A stretch of 64,000 nucleotides of DNA, taken from the NCBI GenBank assembly GCA_037952775.1, contig JBANAY010000003.1, positions 3,968,001 to 4,032,000 of the forward strand. Direction: 5' to 3'. The notes beneath the pieces are model-generated. The model made no database searches. It was not told the origin of the DNA and saw nothing but the letters and a program-made list of their open reading frames with translations. The stretch comes from Clonostachys chloroleuca (lineage: Eukaryota > Ascomycota > Sordariomycetes > Hypocreales > Bionectriaceae). Made by a program: the position numbers and the translations under genes. This document shows, one piece after another, positions 10,998 through 22,727 of this stretch. Positions within the stretch are counted from its first letter, which is position 1, and each line of letters starts with the position of its first letter.

Positions 10998-11681
10998 ATG
11001 GGTTCATCCAAAGCTTCAGGTCTCGCAAAGGATTGTGAATCAGCCGCAAAGACTCTGAAAACCTTCATCGGTATGTGGCTACAGACAGCGCTTCACTTTC
11101 ACAACACTGTCTAGGATTTCTTCATTGCTAACAAGGGATTAGATGAAGGCAATATCCCCAAGGAAGCTATTGCCAACGCTCAGGGCCTGGCAATCTTCTC
11201 CGGTTTCCGGGCCGCGATGGCTTTTGCCGGCAGTGGTGGCTCCGGTATCGTTATTGCGCGACTGCCAGATGGCTCTTGGTCGCCCCCATCTGCCTTCTCC
11301 GTCAAATCGGGCGGGATCGGTCTCGCCTACGGACTAGATGTATACGACTGTCTCTGCGTCCTCAACACAAAGGCCTCTGTAGAGGCGTACACGAAAGCCG
11401 AGATGGAGCTCGGGACAAATCTCGCTGTTGCTGCTGGGCCCGTGGGCGCAACTGCTCAGATCAAAGAGCTCAAGCCCGTTTGGACGTATACGAGAACACA
11501 TGGTCTCTATGGTGGCTTGACTGTTGATGGAACCTCCATCAAAGAAAGGCCGGAACGCAATGCCGAATTTTACGGATCAAAAGTCACTGCCGCCCAAATT
11601 CTGCATGGTGAAGTCCAGGCACCAGCCGAGGCTTTCGAGCACACGGCAAAGCTGGTCAAGGTCCTGCAATTGGTGGAGTAA
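10998..11681 (+). CDS. SYLF-domain (Ysc84-like, DUF500) protein
   Basis: Two exons, 10998-11070 and 11143-11681, with a GTATGT donor, GCTAAC branch and TTAG acceptor, give 203 residues. The protein runs MGSSKASGLAKDCESAAKTL KTFI, then IPKEAIANAQGLAIFSGFRA, GSGGSGIVIARLPDGSWSPP SAFSVKSGGIGL and KAEMELGTNLAVAAGPVG. This is the SYLF / Las17-binding fold, which binds phosphoinositides and actin in yeast Ysc84. There is no SH3 domain, so this is the short SYLF-only form; it probably acts at membranes or endocytic sites, by analogy only. The N-terminal exon supplies the amphipathic helix typical of the family. Confidence 0.9.
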
Positions 11682-12496
11682 ATTGGTTTTTTGGGGCGCA
11701 CAGCTTTCTTCAGAGGAGCACTGGCCCTTGTTCTCATTTTATTTATTTAACCTGTTCACTCAATGATTAGCTGGCCCTCTGAAGCTTGGCAATTGAAATT
11801 ATGAATGGGCTGCAATATTCATTTGCAGTTACCCTATACCTCTGGGTTTGCATCACGGGTAATGATATGGCTCAATTATCTATAGACTTATTTATCGCGC
11901 ATTAGTTTTGTTATATAGTATACGATGCTTTCTAAATCCATATTCAAATTCAGGGAAAATGTGGTTGTGATCAAGGAATGGTTCTTCTTGAAATCTAGAA
12001 TTGCTTTTTATCTTTTTAATCGGCTCAGCTTGCACAATGTCTGCTAGCATCTCGATACAAAGGAGCTTAGTGGAAATCTCTTGCATCTTTTCTTTGTTTT
12101 CTTCTTTTTCATTATTGGTTTTACATTCTTCTAAGCTTATTTCTTATTTCTACCACGAGGCATCATCACCTTGGTAGCTCAGGAGTAACGCTCATCGGAT
12201 ATGATGCTATTCTAGATCCTCCGGATCGAATTTGCCGAGACTTACAGTGGACCTCGCATTCTCAACTACGACTGGCCAATTACCGAATTTGTTATTCCTT
12301 GGGTTTGCGAGTCAGCGGAAGCGGTGTGCCGACGACCGTGAATGCATTCACGGTCTCATTTCCCAATCGTTTGTGAAAAATACCGCTCCTTTGCTCCGAC
12401 AGAAATAGCCAATCCAAGACAAATAGGAATCCGTGATCCCATCATTCAACCTTGATTAATCGCTTCTTCTGGTCTGTTGCGATCAGGCTGAACAAC
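11682..12496. other. Intergenic, no gene seen
   Basis: AT-rich 3' region of the SYLF gene and promoter of the next gene. A hairpin-like GACCGTGAATGCATTCACGGTC lies near 12334-12355; it may be a terminator or chance palindrome. Confidence 0.4.
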
Positions 12497-14903
12497 ATGG
12501 ATGTTGATAACCCAACTTGGATGGATGCATCCGAACTCTCCGACAAATCCAAAAGAGAATTCAAAGATTGGATCAAACAGCAGCCTACCAAACTGAGTAT
12601 GGATAGAGCCGCTGATTGGTTTCTCATAAACGGGTATAGGGGATTCACGGGCGGTCACGAGCAGCTTGTCAATGAGGCTTTGGAGGAGGTTGCCCAGGAG
12701 TATGAAGCCAGACGCAAGGTACTATATCATCGCTCCCTTGATGTTCAGTGAAGGCCTGACTAGCTTACTATTACGAGGATAGATGTGTCAATCACTTGAA
12801 GTCCCTGGATTTGGGCTTCCGCTCACCCATATGCCTCCCGAAGATGAGCGATTTCCCGTCCTGTTGGGTGTAGAGTCATGGGATTGGAAAGCTGCCACTC
12901 TGCTTGTGCGTGAAGTTTGCATGATGAAAGTTATGGAGGAGTTGACCAACAAACCTGAGTGGTGGCTGAAAATCCACGACCCTGAAATCACCAAGAAATG
13001 GAGAAAAGAGGTTTTGGAAATGGACTGGGCCGCATACCGCCCGTACGGTGATTTTACACCTAGAATGGCCAAGGCAGTAAGTGTATGAAAAAAAATCTCA
13101 TCACGAAGGTTTTTGACAGCCGATGTACAGTGCATCAAGGAATTGCAACTCAAGGCAGAGCTATATCAAAAGACGGGTCTAATCCCCATCTTCGACTACT
13201 CTTCCTGCGTCATCAAATCCGACAACCTCGTGCCGAAGGAGTTGCGCGACATTCTTCGATCTGCGGTTCGTGTACTGGAAGATGTCCCTGATTCTGAGAA
13301 GGACTGGCATCCTGGAACCACTCACAAAGTTCTGGACCTGGTCCATCCTTCCCTGTGGCCCTTGATTTACGGCAGAAGCCGCGTCCTTCGCGACAAACGC
13401 ATTGGCGTATCGGACGCGATCAGTCACTGCGGCACCGGCGAAGTTATTCCCAAGCCCATGTTGATTGAGGTACCTGGGCCGGGTGATCGTTGGGATAATG
13501 AAACTACCGTGCCCTCTGTTTCGACCAAATTTCAGTGGCTCCCTTGCGACGTCGTCCTTGACGGCCAGTCAGCTAAAATCGACAGCTACATCAACAATTT
13601 GCACCCGATCGACCACGCAAATTTATATCCAGTGATAGAAAAGTTCATCGAAAGGGCACTGCCTGCTTGGGACGTGATATACAGATGGCCAAGAGAGTTT
13701 GAGACACAACGACTGACTGAGACTAATGTTAACCCGGAGTGCGAAGCAAAGGACATCTGCCAATGGGAATGCCAGCCTTATAATCGTCCGCTGGAGGATG
13801 GGGAGGAGGGGAATGAGAATGATCAATTCCAACCCGGATACCGTGAGTCTGAGCGTTTTAAGCGTGACTGGGCTTGGTTTTCTAAGACACACCCGGCCCA
13901 TCTACCTGAGCCAATTCCGGGTGCCAAGCACCACCTGAAATTGTCGGCTTCAGACGTCAAAACTGAGGGATTTTTCAATGGCAAATCACGCATTCAGGTG
14001 GTTGTCAAGCTTGCCAATGTTCATCTAACCCCCGAGGACCCCGAATACAAATACGAGGTCTCCGAGGAGCTTGCTAATTTCTACACGACGGAGCCGCCCG
14101 AAGCCCAGGACCAAGGCTCTGATGCATCTTCGTTCCAACCAGCCCCGTCTGAAGGTTCTCCGTCTAACTCTGATGTATCGTCTACCGGAAGTCGTCCTCT
14201 TTCTTTGAATCTTTCGGATTATCACAGTATCTACGTTGATAATGATACGACAGAGTATGAAGGAGGCTCCTGGCATTCAGAAGGCATGCTCAATGAGCGA
14301 ATATGTGCAACGGCATTGTTCTATTACGATTCGGAAAATATTACCGATTGTCATCTGGACTTCCGTACCGCGGCTAACAGAGAAGACCTATCAATCAACC
14401 TTAATTATGGGCAAAGTCAGCACTACCCAATCGAACAGACCTTTGCTATTCCCAACGTGAACCGGGACACACTTCAGTACATTGGCGGAGTTCTCACAAC
14501 CAATAGCCCGTCTACTGGTGAAGACGACACGCGCGCTGTGTTCTTCCCCAACCTGCTGCAGCACAAGGTCTCGCCATTTCGCCTTGCGGATCCCACACGA
14601 CCTGGCCATCGTAAGATTCTTGCTCTTTTCCTAGTCGACCCAGCCATCCCGGTGATCTCTACGGCAAATGTCCCGCCCCAGCAGCGCGATTGGTGGGGAT
14701 GTGACGGGCCGATCAGGGAGACGTTGACACACCGGCTCCCGGCCGAGCTGACGCAGATGGTGCTTGAAGACATAGTCGAGTTTCCAATTAGCACCGAGGA
14801 GGCGAAGAGCATTCGTCTGGAACTGATGGACGAGAGATCGGTCAAGCAAGATAAGACGGAGGAAAGTCTATCCTGGATCGGGTGGAATTTCTGCGAACAC
14901 TGA
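12497..14903 (+). CDS. DUF4246 protein, possible 2OG-Fe(II) oxygenase-like core
   Basis: Three exons (12497-12718, 12783-13080, 13120-14903) give about 767 residues, normal for the fungal DUF4246 family. Exon 1 holds SDKSKREFKDWIKQQPTKLS, exon 2 LPLTHMPPEDERFPVLLGVE, and exon 3 starts at DVQCIKELQLKAELYQKTG. The second intron can also be read as 13077-13130, changing a few residues. The C-terminal third carries YEGGSWHSEGMLNE (His at 14274), LQHKVSPFRLAD and GHRKILALFLVDP. This H-x-E...H...R layout resembles the iron and 2-oxoglutarate sites of double-stranded beta-helix oxygenases; that is my inference and activity is unproven. A Ser/Pro-rich linker lies at about 14095-14210. Neighbours give no clue. 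Confidence 0.85.
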
Positions 14904-15992
14904 GTTGAGCCCATAGAATCTTGAATATTTCTGTTCGGACTAGTAAAGAACCTGAATAATAAATTTTTAATAGAGGATATTGGGTCACTTTTTGCGTTGG
15001 GGATACATCTCTCACTAGAGCAAGCCCTGGAGCACCTGTTTTACAATTACTTGAGGTTCTGTGATTCCTGAAGCAGGGCGTGTCACTTGTAAAGAGGATG
15101 TTTAATTTTGTGTTCGCAACATTTGGTATAAGACGCTCGCGTAGACTTGTATTATGTCGCTCTGAAGTTATAGGGGTCTCAGATGAGATGATTGATCCCG
15201 GTCGTGTGAGCCTGTCGGGAAATAAGCACGGCTGTCAAAGTCCGATCGGACAGCCTCTCCGACTTTCGCAGAAAAGATCCAGGGCAGAGAGTTCATGGCA
15301 TCGGACACTTGGCCGCCAGCGATCAATTAGCTCAGTCTTGCTATGTGCTGTTGTTAGTTTGGTTAGTTTAGCCGCTCTGGCATCACTTGGAGAGCTTCTA
15401 GCCACAAGGCCGATCTTGGCGAGAAATACCAGGCCGTTAGGATTCACTCCTCCGGTTCGTTTGTGAATCCTGTTATCATACTAATCAGGTTGATAAGAAC
15501 GTGCAGGTGGACTCTTACTCGGAGACCAAAACTGACAATATCCAATGAAATGACCTCGGATATCAGTACCCCAGCTTTCTTACATGACACCGCTCGTCCA
15601 AAATGCGCCATTTACGTAAACCTGGCCAATAGTGTCTCCCTACCCACCAGGCTCCTTGATAACCGGCGCGGACCTTTGATCTGTGGAGGAGCTCTTTGGA
15701 TGAACGAGCCACTTAAACAGAGCAGCAGGGGGCCATCAGTTCCCCAGGTTTCTTTATCTAGCACTAGAGCACAACCCTGAAAATAATGACGTGAAATTCA
15801 TATTATCTACATTACCCCGCCTCGCCTCGACCTTCCTCGATGTTAGCAGTCTTCTGGCTGCCTTCTGTAGTTCGCTTCATGACCATTGCCATATAAAAAG
15901 GCCAAGATTCTCCGCATCGTAGAGTAGAGTTGCATCAGATCCTCATTGACTACTAGACTTCTGCTCAATCTGTTGTGCTCCGTGACTAAGAA
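14904..15992. other. Intergenic, no gene seen
   Basis: About 1.1 kb. One 128-codon plus-strand frame at 15080-15466 has low-complexity hydrophobic and basic composition without family features, and I do not call it. Confidence 0.5.
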
Positions 15993-17760
15993 ATGGCCCA
16001 AGGCAAACAGGACAAGCCCCAAGGCGTCTCCAACCCCGACGTGGACACAAGTGAGGTGGCACCTGTCACTAACGATGCCGTACTCCAAGAGGATTTGGAC
16101 TTAGGAAAAGATCTTTCAGGCCATGAGGATTACCATGGAATTGATACCACGCAAGTGCAGCCTGGTGCCGATGCGGTGTATGAAGCCAAGATTTCAATTC
16201 TGAACGAGGCTCTTATTGATATCGGCATGGGTCCCTTTCAGTGGAAAATGTTCATGATGACCGGCTTCGGATGGTTTCTAGACCAGGTATGAAAGCCCTA
16301 GACGACAACGAATGGAATAGCTTGAAGATTGACAGCCATTACTAGCTATGGATGCAAGCGGTCACCAATATCCAGCCACCCGTTAAACTAGAATTTAACG
16401 TCGAGCGGATTGCCTTCTTGTCCGTCGCCAAGTATTCCGGGCTGTTGGTGGGTGCTTCGTTTTGGCCCATGACCGCCGATTTCATTGGCCGCAAACTCGC
16501 CTTCAACGTAACTCTCCTTATCACTGCTATAGCAGGCCTTGTTGGAGCGGGAATGCCCAGCTTTGGAGGAATTGCCACGCTCTGCGCCATTGTTGGGTTC
16601 GGCAGCGGTGGCAACCAGCCTGTTGACAGTGCTATTTTCCTAGAATTTATCCCAGCTACGCATCAGAACATTCTGGTGGTGCAGTCTGGTTTCTGGGCCC
16701 TGGGTCAGGTTGTTGCCAACATGGTTGCTTGGTAAGTTGATACTGATTCTTTCCATTGGAGCAAAGATCTAACGAAAAGGGGATTTCCAGGCCTTTCGTT
16801 GCCAACTTCAGTTGTCCGTCCGCCAAGGACTGCAGCTTTCAAAGCAACCTCGGGTGGCGCTATGTCTTCTGGACCCTTGGCGTTGGGACCATCATTCTCT
16901 TCATCGCACGGTTTTCGTTCAGGATTTATGAGACCCCTAAATACCTGCTTGGGCGAGGCCGTGACGACAAGGTGGTTGAGGTGATCCACAAGATTGCTGC
17001 TCGCGACGGCAAGACAACCTGGTTGGAGCTTGCTCATTTTCAAGCCATCGATGCTCGTCTTGCTGCATTAAACCTGGAGGCAACAGCTGGGACTGAGGAT
17101 GATGTTAACAAGACGACCCTTCGGCGATCGCTGGACAAGTTTACCCCTGACAAGTTCAAGGCTCTTTTCTCCACCCCTCGCATGGCACTCTCTACTACCC
17201 TCATCATGTTTCTCTGGATGGCCGTTGGAATGGCGTTCCCGCTCTACAACGTTTTCCTACCTATCTACTTGCAAAATCGCGGTGTAGCCACTGGTTCGTC
17301 CTCACTGAGTATCACCTATCGTAACCTAACGATCCAGGCCCTCTGCGGACTCCCTGCATCCTTCCTCGGCGGCTACACGTCTAACCTCAACCGATTTGGT
17401 CGTAAGGGCACCGGATGCGCGGTATGTCTGTGCACTAGTCTCTTCCTCTTCCTGTTCACCCGGGCCGAGACGCAGGCGGCCGTGCTGGGATTCTCATGTG
17501 GTGTCGCCTTCTTCCAGAACCTGACCTTGGGACTGTTGTACTGCTATACTCCCGAGCTGTTCCCTGCGCCTATCCGTGGAACTGGCAATGGCCTTTCCAT
17601 GTTATTTAACCGCTCAGCAGGTCTTGGTGCCACGCTGATTGGGGCGTATGTTGGATTGAACACCAGTGTGCCCATCTGGATTTCTGCGGCGCTGTTTGCC
17701 GTGGCGGGGATTGTGTTCGTACTTTTGCCCTATGAGAGTCGCGGCAAAGCCGCCTCCTAA
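15993..17760 (+). CDS. MFS transporter, sugar-transporter/SV2-like type
   Basis: Three exons (15993-16286, 16346-16731, 16791-17760) give 549 residues; GTATGA and GTAAGT donors, phases 0 and 2. A soluble acidic N-terminus of about 80 residues precedes FQWKMFMMTGFGWFLDQ, the start of TM1. Landmarks are FWPMTADFIGRKLAFN (loop 2-3 motif), GSGGNQPVDSAIFLEFIP, GWRYVFWTLG, the post-TM6 motif ETPKYLLGRGRDD and the second-half LFPAPIRGTGNGLSMLFNR. About 12 membrane segments fit. This subgroup (SVOP/SV2-like, near niacin and aromatic-acid carriers) moves small organic acids or sugars; the substrate cannot be read from sequence. A plasma-membrane location is likely. Confidence 0.93.
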
Positions 17761-17766
17761 TTTGTC

Positions 17767-18260
17767 CTAGCCCTTTAAATGCTGTCTCATATAGACCATA
17801 CCAGCTATATCAGGAATTACATCCTCCCGATCATCTGTCGGAGTGATGAAACCAACATGTGTGCCTGTGAAACTTTGTGCATTGAGAAACGAACATGCTA
17901 GTACGAATAAGGAGTCTGGCCTGCAACTCATTAGATGCTTTATCAAGGGATGCAATACGACTTTGAGCTGGCGACGGCTCTTGACATCCGCCTTGGTGTC
18001 ATCCACCAATCCGAGGGCCTTCTTGAGCCACATGGGACCACGGCCATCAATTGGTTGATGAACCAATAAAATTCGATAAATCAACCACTAGCTACTATGA
18101 GACGATTAGCAACTGTCCTCAAATCTCTCTCACCTGCCATTTGATGATATCGCGTACAAATTCACGTCCATCCTTGTGCTTGATATGACTGCTACGCGGC
18201 CCAAACCTGAAGCTCGCGATCCGCCATGCCAGAGTTTCAACCACGGTAAGTGTTATTTTC
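17767..18260 (-). pseudogene. Possible gene fragment, minus strand, unrecognised
   Basis: Minus-strand codons from about 18260 read VETLAWRIASFRFGPRSSHI then KHKDGREFVRDIIKWQ. A 46-nt GTGAGA...GCTAATC...CTAG intron at about 18088-18133 joins in phase to WLIYRILLVHQPIDGRGPMW and a 100-codon tail ending at 17767. Composition and splice signals look real, but no ATG is found in the upstream frame, and it runs into the promoter of the divergent phospholipase gene. It may be a truncated gene, or chance. I do not recognise a family. Confidence 0.25.
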
Positions 18261-18329
18261 TCTTTCTCTTCCAGCTGTTACGGAGATGTTACAGAGAAAA
18301 CACTAGCCCTCAAATCTCATGCATAGACC

Positions 18330-20561
18330 ATGTGGAATGACAGTTCGAGTAGCCTGACCGGTCGGTCGGAGACCTTTGAGCAGCGGCAGTATGAGGAGGA
18401 GCTCGCCAAGAAGCTGAAGAAGAAGCCATTTATTATCGGACCGACGCCAATCCGAGAGCACTTCCACGAGAACTTTCAGGAAGATGAGTTAGAGGAAACC
18501 CAGCCTCAGAATCTGGAGGCTGGTGGCCATCCAACCGGAGGCGATCACAACGGGAAGAAGAAAAGGAAGCGAGCCTTCTTCTGGAGAAAATGGAGGGCTT
18601 TCTGGGAAAAGGTTGTCAAACCTGCATTTCCGGAGGCGATTACGGACATGAAGATCTTGTTCGGTACCGCGGCGCTCAAGGCGCGTCTCAAGAGGGAGAG
18701 CACGAACGCGACGCTTCACCCGGAAATTACCTCTGTGGCAGAGGTGAGGCGAGGGCTGGAGCTTTGCCCGGAAGAGCAGCGTTTCTTACGGAACAGGAGA
18801 GAACTCATGAGACTCGCATTCACAAAGTACTTGGACCTCGACCCGGACGATGTTCACACAAATGACGTGCCGGTCATTGCGTTTGGAGGCAGTGGAGGAG
18901 GCTTCCGCGCTCTGATCGGGTGTCTTGGGTATATGGACGCGATGAAGCAACATGGCCTCTGGGATTGCATCGCATATACATCCGGTGTCTCTGGCTCCTG
19001 CTGGGCCCTCGGGATATATTATACCATTGCTAACTGCAACATCCAAGCCGCCATCGACCACTGCAAAGCGAGATTCTATCCTTACCATCCTCTGTCCAGC
19101 GATGCCATTCGTGCCATTCTCAGCACACAGAGTGGTGCAAAGATCACTCTTGGCCCACTGATTCAGAAACACAAGAGCGGTATTGACACGCATTCGATGG
19201 ACTGGTACTCGACCTTCACGAGCGGGTACATATTCTTCCAAGACGAGGCCAAGCTGGAGATAGGCCGCATCAGAGAACGAGACGCTGCTACATCGCAGGC
19301 AAAGTGGCTTAAATATTCCGATGTTGGTAGGTATACTGACAACGGACATGAACCACTACCAATCATGACTGCTATCCGACACGAGCGACTGTCTGATCAT
19401 GCAAAACATGGTTCTTCCTCTGATAATGCGGAGCTTGCTGGGAGTAGCAGTGACAGCGAGACTCCCAACTCGTGGTATCAGTGGTTTGAGATGACGCCTT
19501 ATGAAATTGGGTGCGATGAAATTGAGGCCTGGGTCCCAACATGGGCATTCGGACGCCCTTTCAGCCATGGAAAATCAACCGCCCAACTCCCTGAGCAGTC
19601 GCTGTCGTTGATTCTTGGGCTTGCAACGAGTGCCCCCGCGGCCCATCTGGCATCGTACTTGTCTACCATTAATCGAAATCTCTCCTATGGATTATTTGGG
19701 ACATCCATCCGGGAGATTGCTCGTACAATAAGTTGGTGGTGGGGTGAACGCGGAACAGAGCAATTTGAGAACCATCACCCACTGCACGCTTGCGAGGAGC
19801 ATAATTATATGTACCAGTACACCGAAGATGACCAGGATAAGAAGAAGTTGTCTGGCTTGGAGACATCGCGGACGATCGAGTTGATCGATAGTGGAATGGA
19901 CAATAATTGCCCGACATATGTTCTCTTGCACCCTGCAAGAGGAGTTGACATCATCATGAACATGGACGCATCAAGCGACGTGTTGAACGACGCATTCCAG
20001 GAAAGAGTAGATCAAATCGGAAGTCGAAAGGGCATGAAATTCACAAAAAGAGACGCCGACTTCCTTGAGCAGGCTCATGAGGAAAAAAGCCCTGCAGCCG
20101 AAGCCTCAATCTCTGCCGAGCGGCAAGAAAATATCCCAGAAAAAGCCAGCAAAGAAGCCAAGATGGATAATGCTGAAAAAGATACAAAGAATCCCTACAA
20201 AGGGAAGTATGCACAAATTTATGACGGTGTGCCGACTGAACGGCCTGCTACGGTCGTCAACTCCTACGGCAAAACCGTCACCAACCCTCCTTCTCCGGTC
20301 TTCACCAAGGAATCAACTATGATATACATGCCGGTTATCCCAAACGGAGAAGCTGTCAAAGACTTTAATCCATCAACGGCAAAATTTTCGGGGTCGTACA
20401 ACCTGGTGTGGACTGCTGAGCAGATCGACATGCTGTTGGATCTGTCAAGAGCAAATTTTGCCGCTGGCGAAGATGCCATAAAAACGGCCATGATGGAGGC
20501 GTGGCAGAGAAACAAGACAAGGAGAGAGGAATTGCAGTTGACGAGTTCGGATCTAGAATAG
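18330..20561 (+). CDS. Cytosolic phospholipase A2-type (cPLA2) protein
   Basis: A 743-residue single-exon protein with a patatin-like catalytic domain. The glycine oxyanion motif FGGSGGGFRAL starts near residue 185, the nucleophile elbow SGVSGSCWALG places Ser221, and LIDSGMDNNCPTY gives the partner Asp at about 520. This is the Ser-Asp dyad of cPLA2 and lysophospholipases. The basic stretch GKKKRKRAFFWRKWRAFW (about 75-92) may bind acidic membranes or act as a nuclear signal. No C2 domain and no signal peptide are seen, so an intracellular fungal PLA2 is more likely than a secreted phospholipase B. A charged Lys/Glu-rich insertion at about 575-625 separates the C-terminal part. The substrate is probably the sn-2 ester or lysophospholipid, from the family. 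Confidence 0.92.
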   Translation: MWNDSSSSLTGRSETFEQRQYEEELAKKLKKKPFIIGPTPIREHFHENFQEDELEETQPQNLEAGGHPTGGDHNGKKKRKRAFFWRKWRAFWEKVVKPAFPEAITDMKILFGTAALKARLKRESTNATLHPEITSVAEVRRGLELCPEEQRFLRNRRELMRLAFTKYLDLDPDDVHTNDVPVIAFGGSGGGFRALIGCLGYMDAMKQHGLWDCIAYTSGVSGSCWALGIYYTIANCNIQAAIDHCKARFYPYHPLSSDAIRAILSTQSGAKITLGPLIQKHKSGIDTHSMDWYSTFTSGYIFFQDEAKLEIGRIRERDAATSQAKWLKYSDVGRYTDNGHEPLPIMTAIRHERLSDHAKHGSSSDNAELAGSSSDSETPNSWYQWFEMTPYEIGCDEIEAWVPTWAFGRPFSHGKSTAQLPEQSLSLILGLATSAPAAHLASYLSTINRNLSYGLFGTSIREIARTISWWWGERGTEQFENHHPLHACEEHNYMYQYTEDDQDKKKLSGLETSRTIELIDSGMDNNCPTYVLLHPARGVDIIMNMDASSDVLNDAFQERVDQIGSRKGMKFTKRDADFLEQAHEEKSPAAEASISAERQENIPEKASKEAKMDNAEKDTKNPYKGKYAQIYDGVPTERPATVVNSYGKTVTNPPSPVFTKESTMIYMPVIPNGEAVKDFNPSTAKFSGSYNLVWTAEQIDMLLDLSRANFAAGEDAIKTAMMEAWQRNKTRREELQLTSSDLE

Positions 20562-21217
20562 GCTGTTTTGGAAGAAATACTCTCTAAACACAAGAGGTGC
20601 TGATTACTGTCATCTGGAAATACTATCGCGAAAACAAATCCCGTCCTGATTTGTTAGAAATTTCGAACACTCATCAAAAGCTAGCGAGGCTCATAAATTA
20701 ATGTAATGATATGCTTTAGGCAAGCTTATATCCTGGTGACCTACTGCGATGGCACTTACCGGCGTTTGGCTATGATTCTCAACAAAGAGCATATTTCGTC
20801 ATCTATGTTGTGGGAAAAATAGATCAAAAATTCCAATTACCCTCAAAGGCTCCATTTAGGTTAGAAAAGGGAAATCTAGATCGGCGAGATAAGATCTGAG
20901 CCTTTTTTCGCGGTGTGTTGTTCGATCATTTGCGTCGAGCCCCTCAAAGATCCACCAAATCACTCCTAACTCCTTGACTGGGTTTAGTTGTCAGAAAGAT
21001 ACGAGAACCTACTAGGATCTTATTGGCTATGGCCCCGCTCGCGCCCTGTTGCGCGCCCTATTGATCAAAATATGACAAGTCAAGCATCCGGTTTGTTTGG
21101 AACCATAAAAAAACTCAGCACCTTCGCTTATACGTATAACCGCTGATGTTCCAGCTGACACCCTGAAACTACTCTGAAACGATTGTAGTCTTGTCTGAAA
21201 GCAACCCTGTTATCAAA
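20562..21217. other. Intergenic, no gene seen
   Basis: 3' region of the phospholipase gene and promoter of the dehydrogenase gene; nothing else recognised. Confidence 0.5.
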
Positions 21218-22373
21218 ATGGGGGAGGTAATTGTTCCCAAAAAGTTACCGGACGATTCCCATCATGTCGTTGTAAAACTAGAAGCCGTCCATGTTCCGGC
21301 TACTTCGGTTGACACGTCACCATTCTCACACGAGTTCATCTCCTATGAGTATACACCAAAAGAAGATATCGCTCTTGTGACAGAGAGAATCAAGTATGCC
21401 AGCATTGTGGCAACGGTTACAGTGCCAATAAATGCTCAAACACTTGGTGAAGCGCCATACCTGTATGTGGCTCAAATAGGACCAACATGACGCGATTATG
21501 CTGATCTTATGATAGAAAATGCGTGATAACAGAAACAGCAGGCACAAATCATATTGACGTTGAGGAGTGTGAAAGGAGAGGAATTGTTATATACTCAGCG
21601 CCAACTGCCGCGGCGGATGCGGTCTCAGAACATGCTCTCGGCTTGGTAAGTCCTCTTATTAACCTATCCCTTCATTGGAGAACTAACGTGAAGGAAAATA
21701 GTATTTTGCCACTCGACGGAGCTTTGTGTCAGTCCATAACGCACTCTATGACTATGGCCCCTCCCAGGCTAATGGCTGGAAAACAACCGGGAGTCTGTCA
21801 TCTATTATCAAAGATAGCAAGGGGCAGCCTCCCCGTAGCAGCAAGAATGAAATTGTGGGCATTTTTGGATACGGACCAATTGGCCAGCGCATATCCAACC
21901 TCTGCAAGGCCTTGGGAATGACGGTCATCGTGGCTGGCCGGAAAGGCTCGACGAGCCATGATGATCCTACACGCGTTCCCTTCACAGAGGCGGTTGGTGA
22001 GGCCACCGTTCTGTTCAATATCTTGCCGTTACTCCCGCAAACTCTTGGCACATTTGGTCCCGCCGAATTTCAGAACATGAGACCAGATGCCGTTATTATT
22101 AATGTCGGCAGGGGTGGTACTATTGATGAGGCGGCTCTATTTGATGCGCTTTCCAAGGGCCGAATTTATGGAGCAGCAACTGACGTCTTTGAAAAAGAGC
22201 CTGTAGGATGCGATGAGGATAGTATTCTTCTGAGCGAGGAGGCAAAGCGGCTGAATCTCACACTCACACCACATCTAGCTTGGTGTGCTGATCAGACCAG
22301 TATCAATCTCCAGCAATCATTGAAGGACAATATTAGGGCATATGTAGAAAAGCAAGTAGCTTCAAGTACCTAA
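21218..22373 (+). CDS. D-2-hydroxyacid dehydrogenase family protein
   Basis: Three exons (21218-21462, 21516-21645, 21702-22373; donors GTATGT and GTAAGT, an AACTAAC branch in intron 2) give 348 residues. It reduces 2-oxo acids to D-2-hydroxy acids with NAD(P)H, from the family. The nucleotide motif is GIFGYGPIGQRI. The catalytic set is Arg in NVGRGGTID, Glu in DVFEKEPVG and His in LTPHLAWCA. The N-terminal substrate domain shows ETAGTNHIDVEECERRGI and SAPTAAADAVSEHALGL. The acidic residue that favours NAD after the fingerprint is replaced by a Gly-Arg-Lys stretch (VAGRKGS), suggesting NADP preference, as in glyoxylate/hydroxypyruvate reductases. The gene is collinear with the next one. Confidence 0.92.
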
Positions 22374-22727
22374 TCATAACGAGGGATCTCCCCAACTATT
22401 GAACGTTACGCTCAATGAAGATGGCATTTCCTATTTGCTTGAATGTACAACCTCTGACGACATCCTATGAAATTATGGGTACTTCATTTCCGATGTCGTA
22501 AGTAGGTAAAATCGTCATCCGAAACCGCCTTTGTAGATCTACTTTGTTGTGCGTCACTGTTGGTTCGTATTGTCTCACAGCGTGACTCATCGTGAATCGC
22601 TGCTCTCGGGATGAGACTGCCGACAGCCGAGCGTTATATCACTCGTCCTGCGTACATGAATATTGCGGCATATCTGGGAGCTGTATCATTCTTCTCGAAA
22701 GACATAGAAACATCCGCCTCAGTGAAA
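22374..22727. other. Intergenic, promoter of the PNPOx gene
   Basis: No gene seen. An in-frame upstream ATG at 22611 could add a 39-residue N-terminal extension to the next protein. Confidence 0.5.

Noticed and set aside
15080..15466. 128-codon plus-strand frame
   Set aside because: No family resemblance, no splice partners, and low-complexity hydrophobic patches; treated as chance.
18246..18274. 29-nt GTAAGT...CCAG intron before the phospholipase gene
   Set aside because: Too short for a fungal intron, and no in-frame upstream exon extends the phospholipase.
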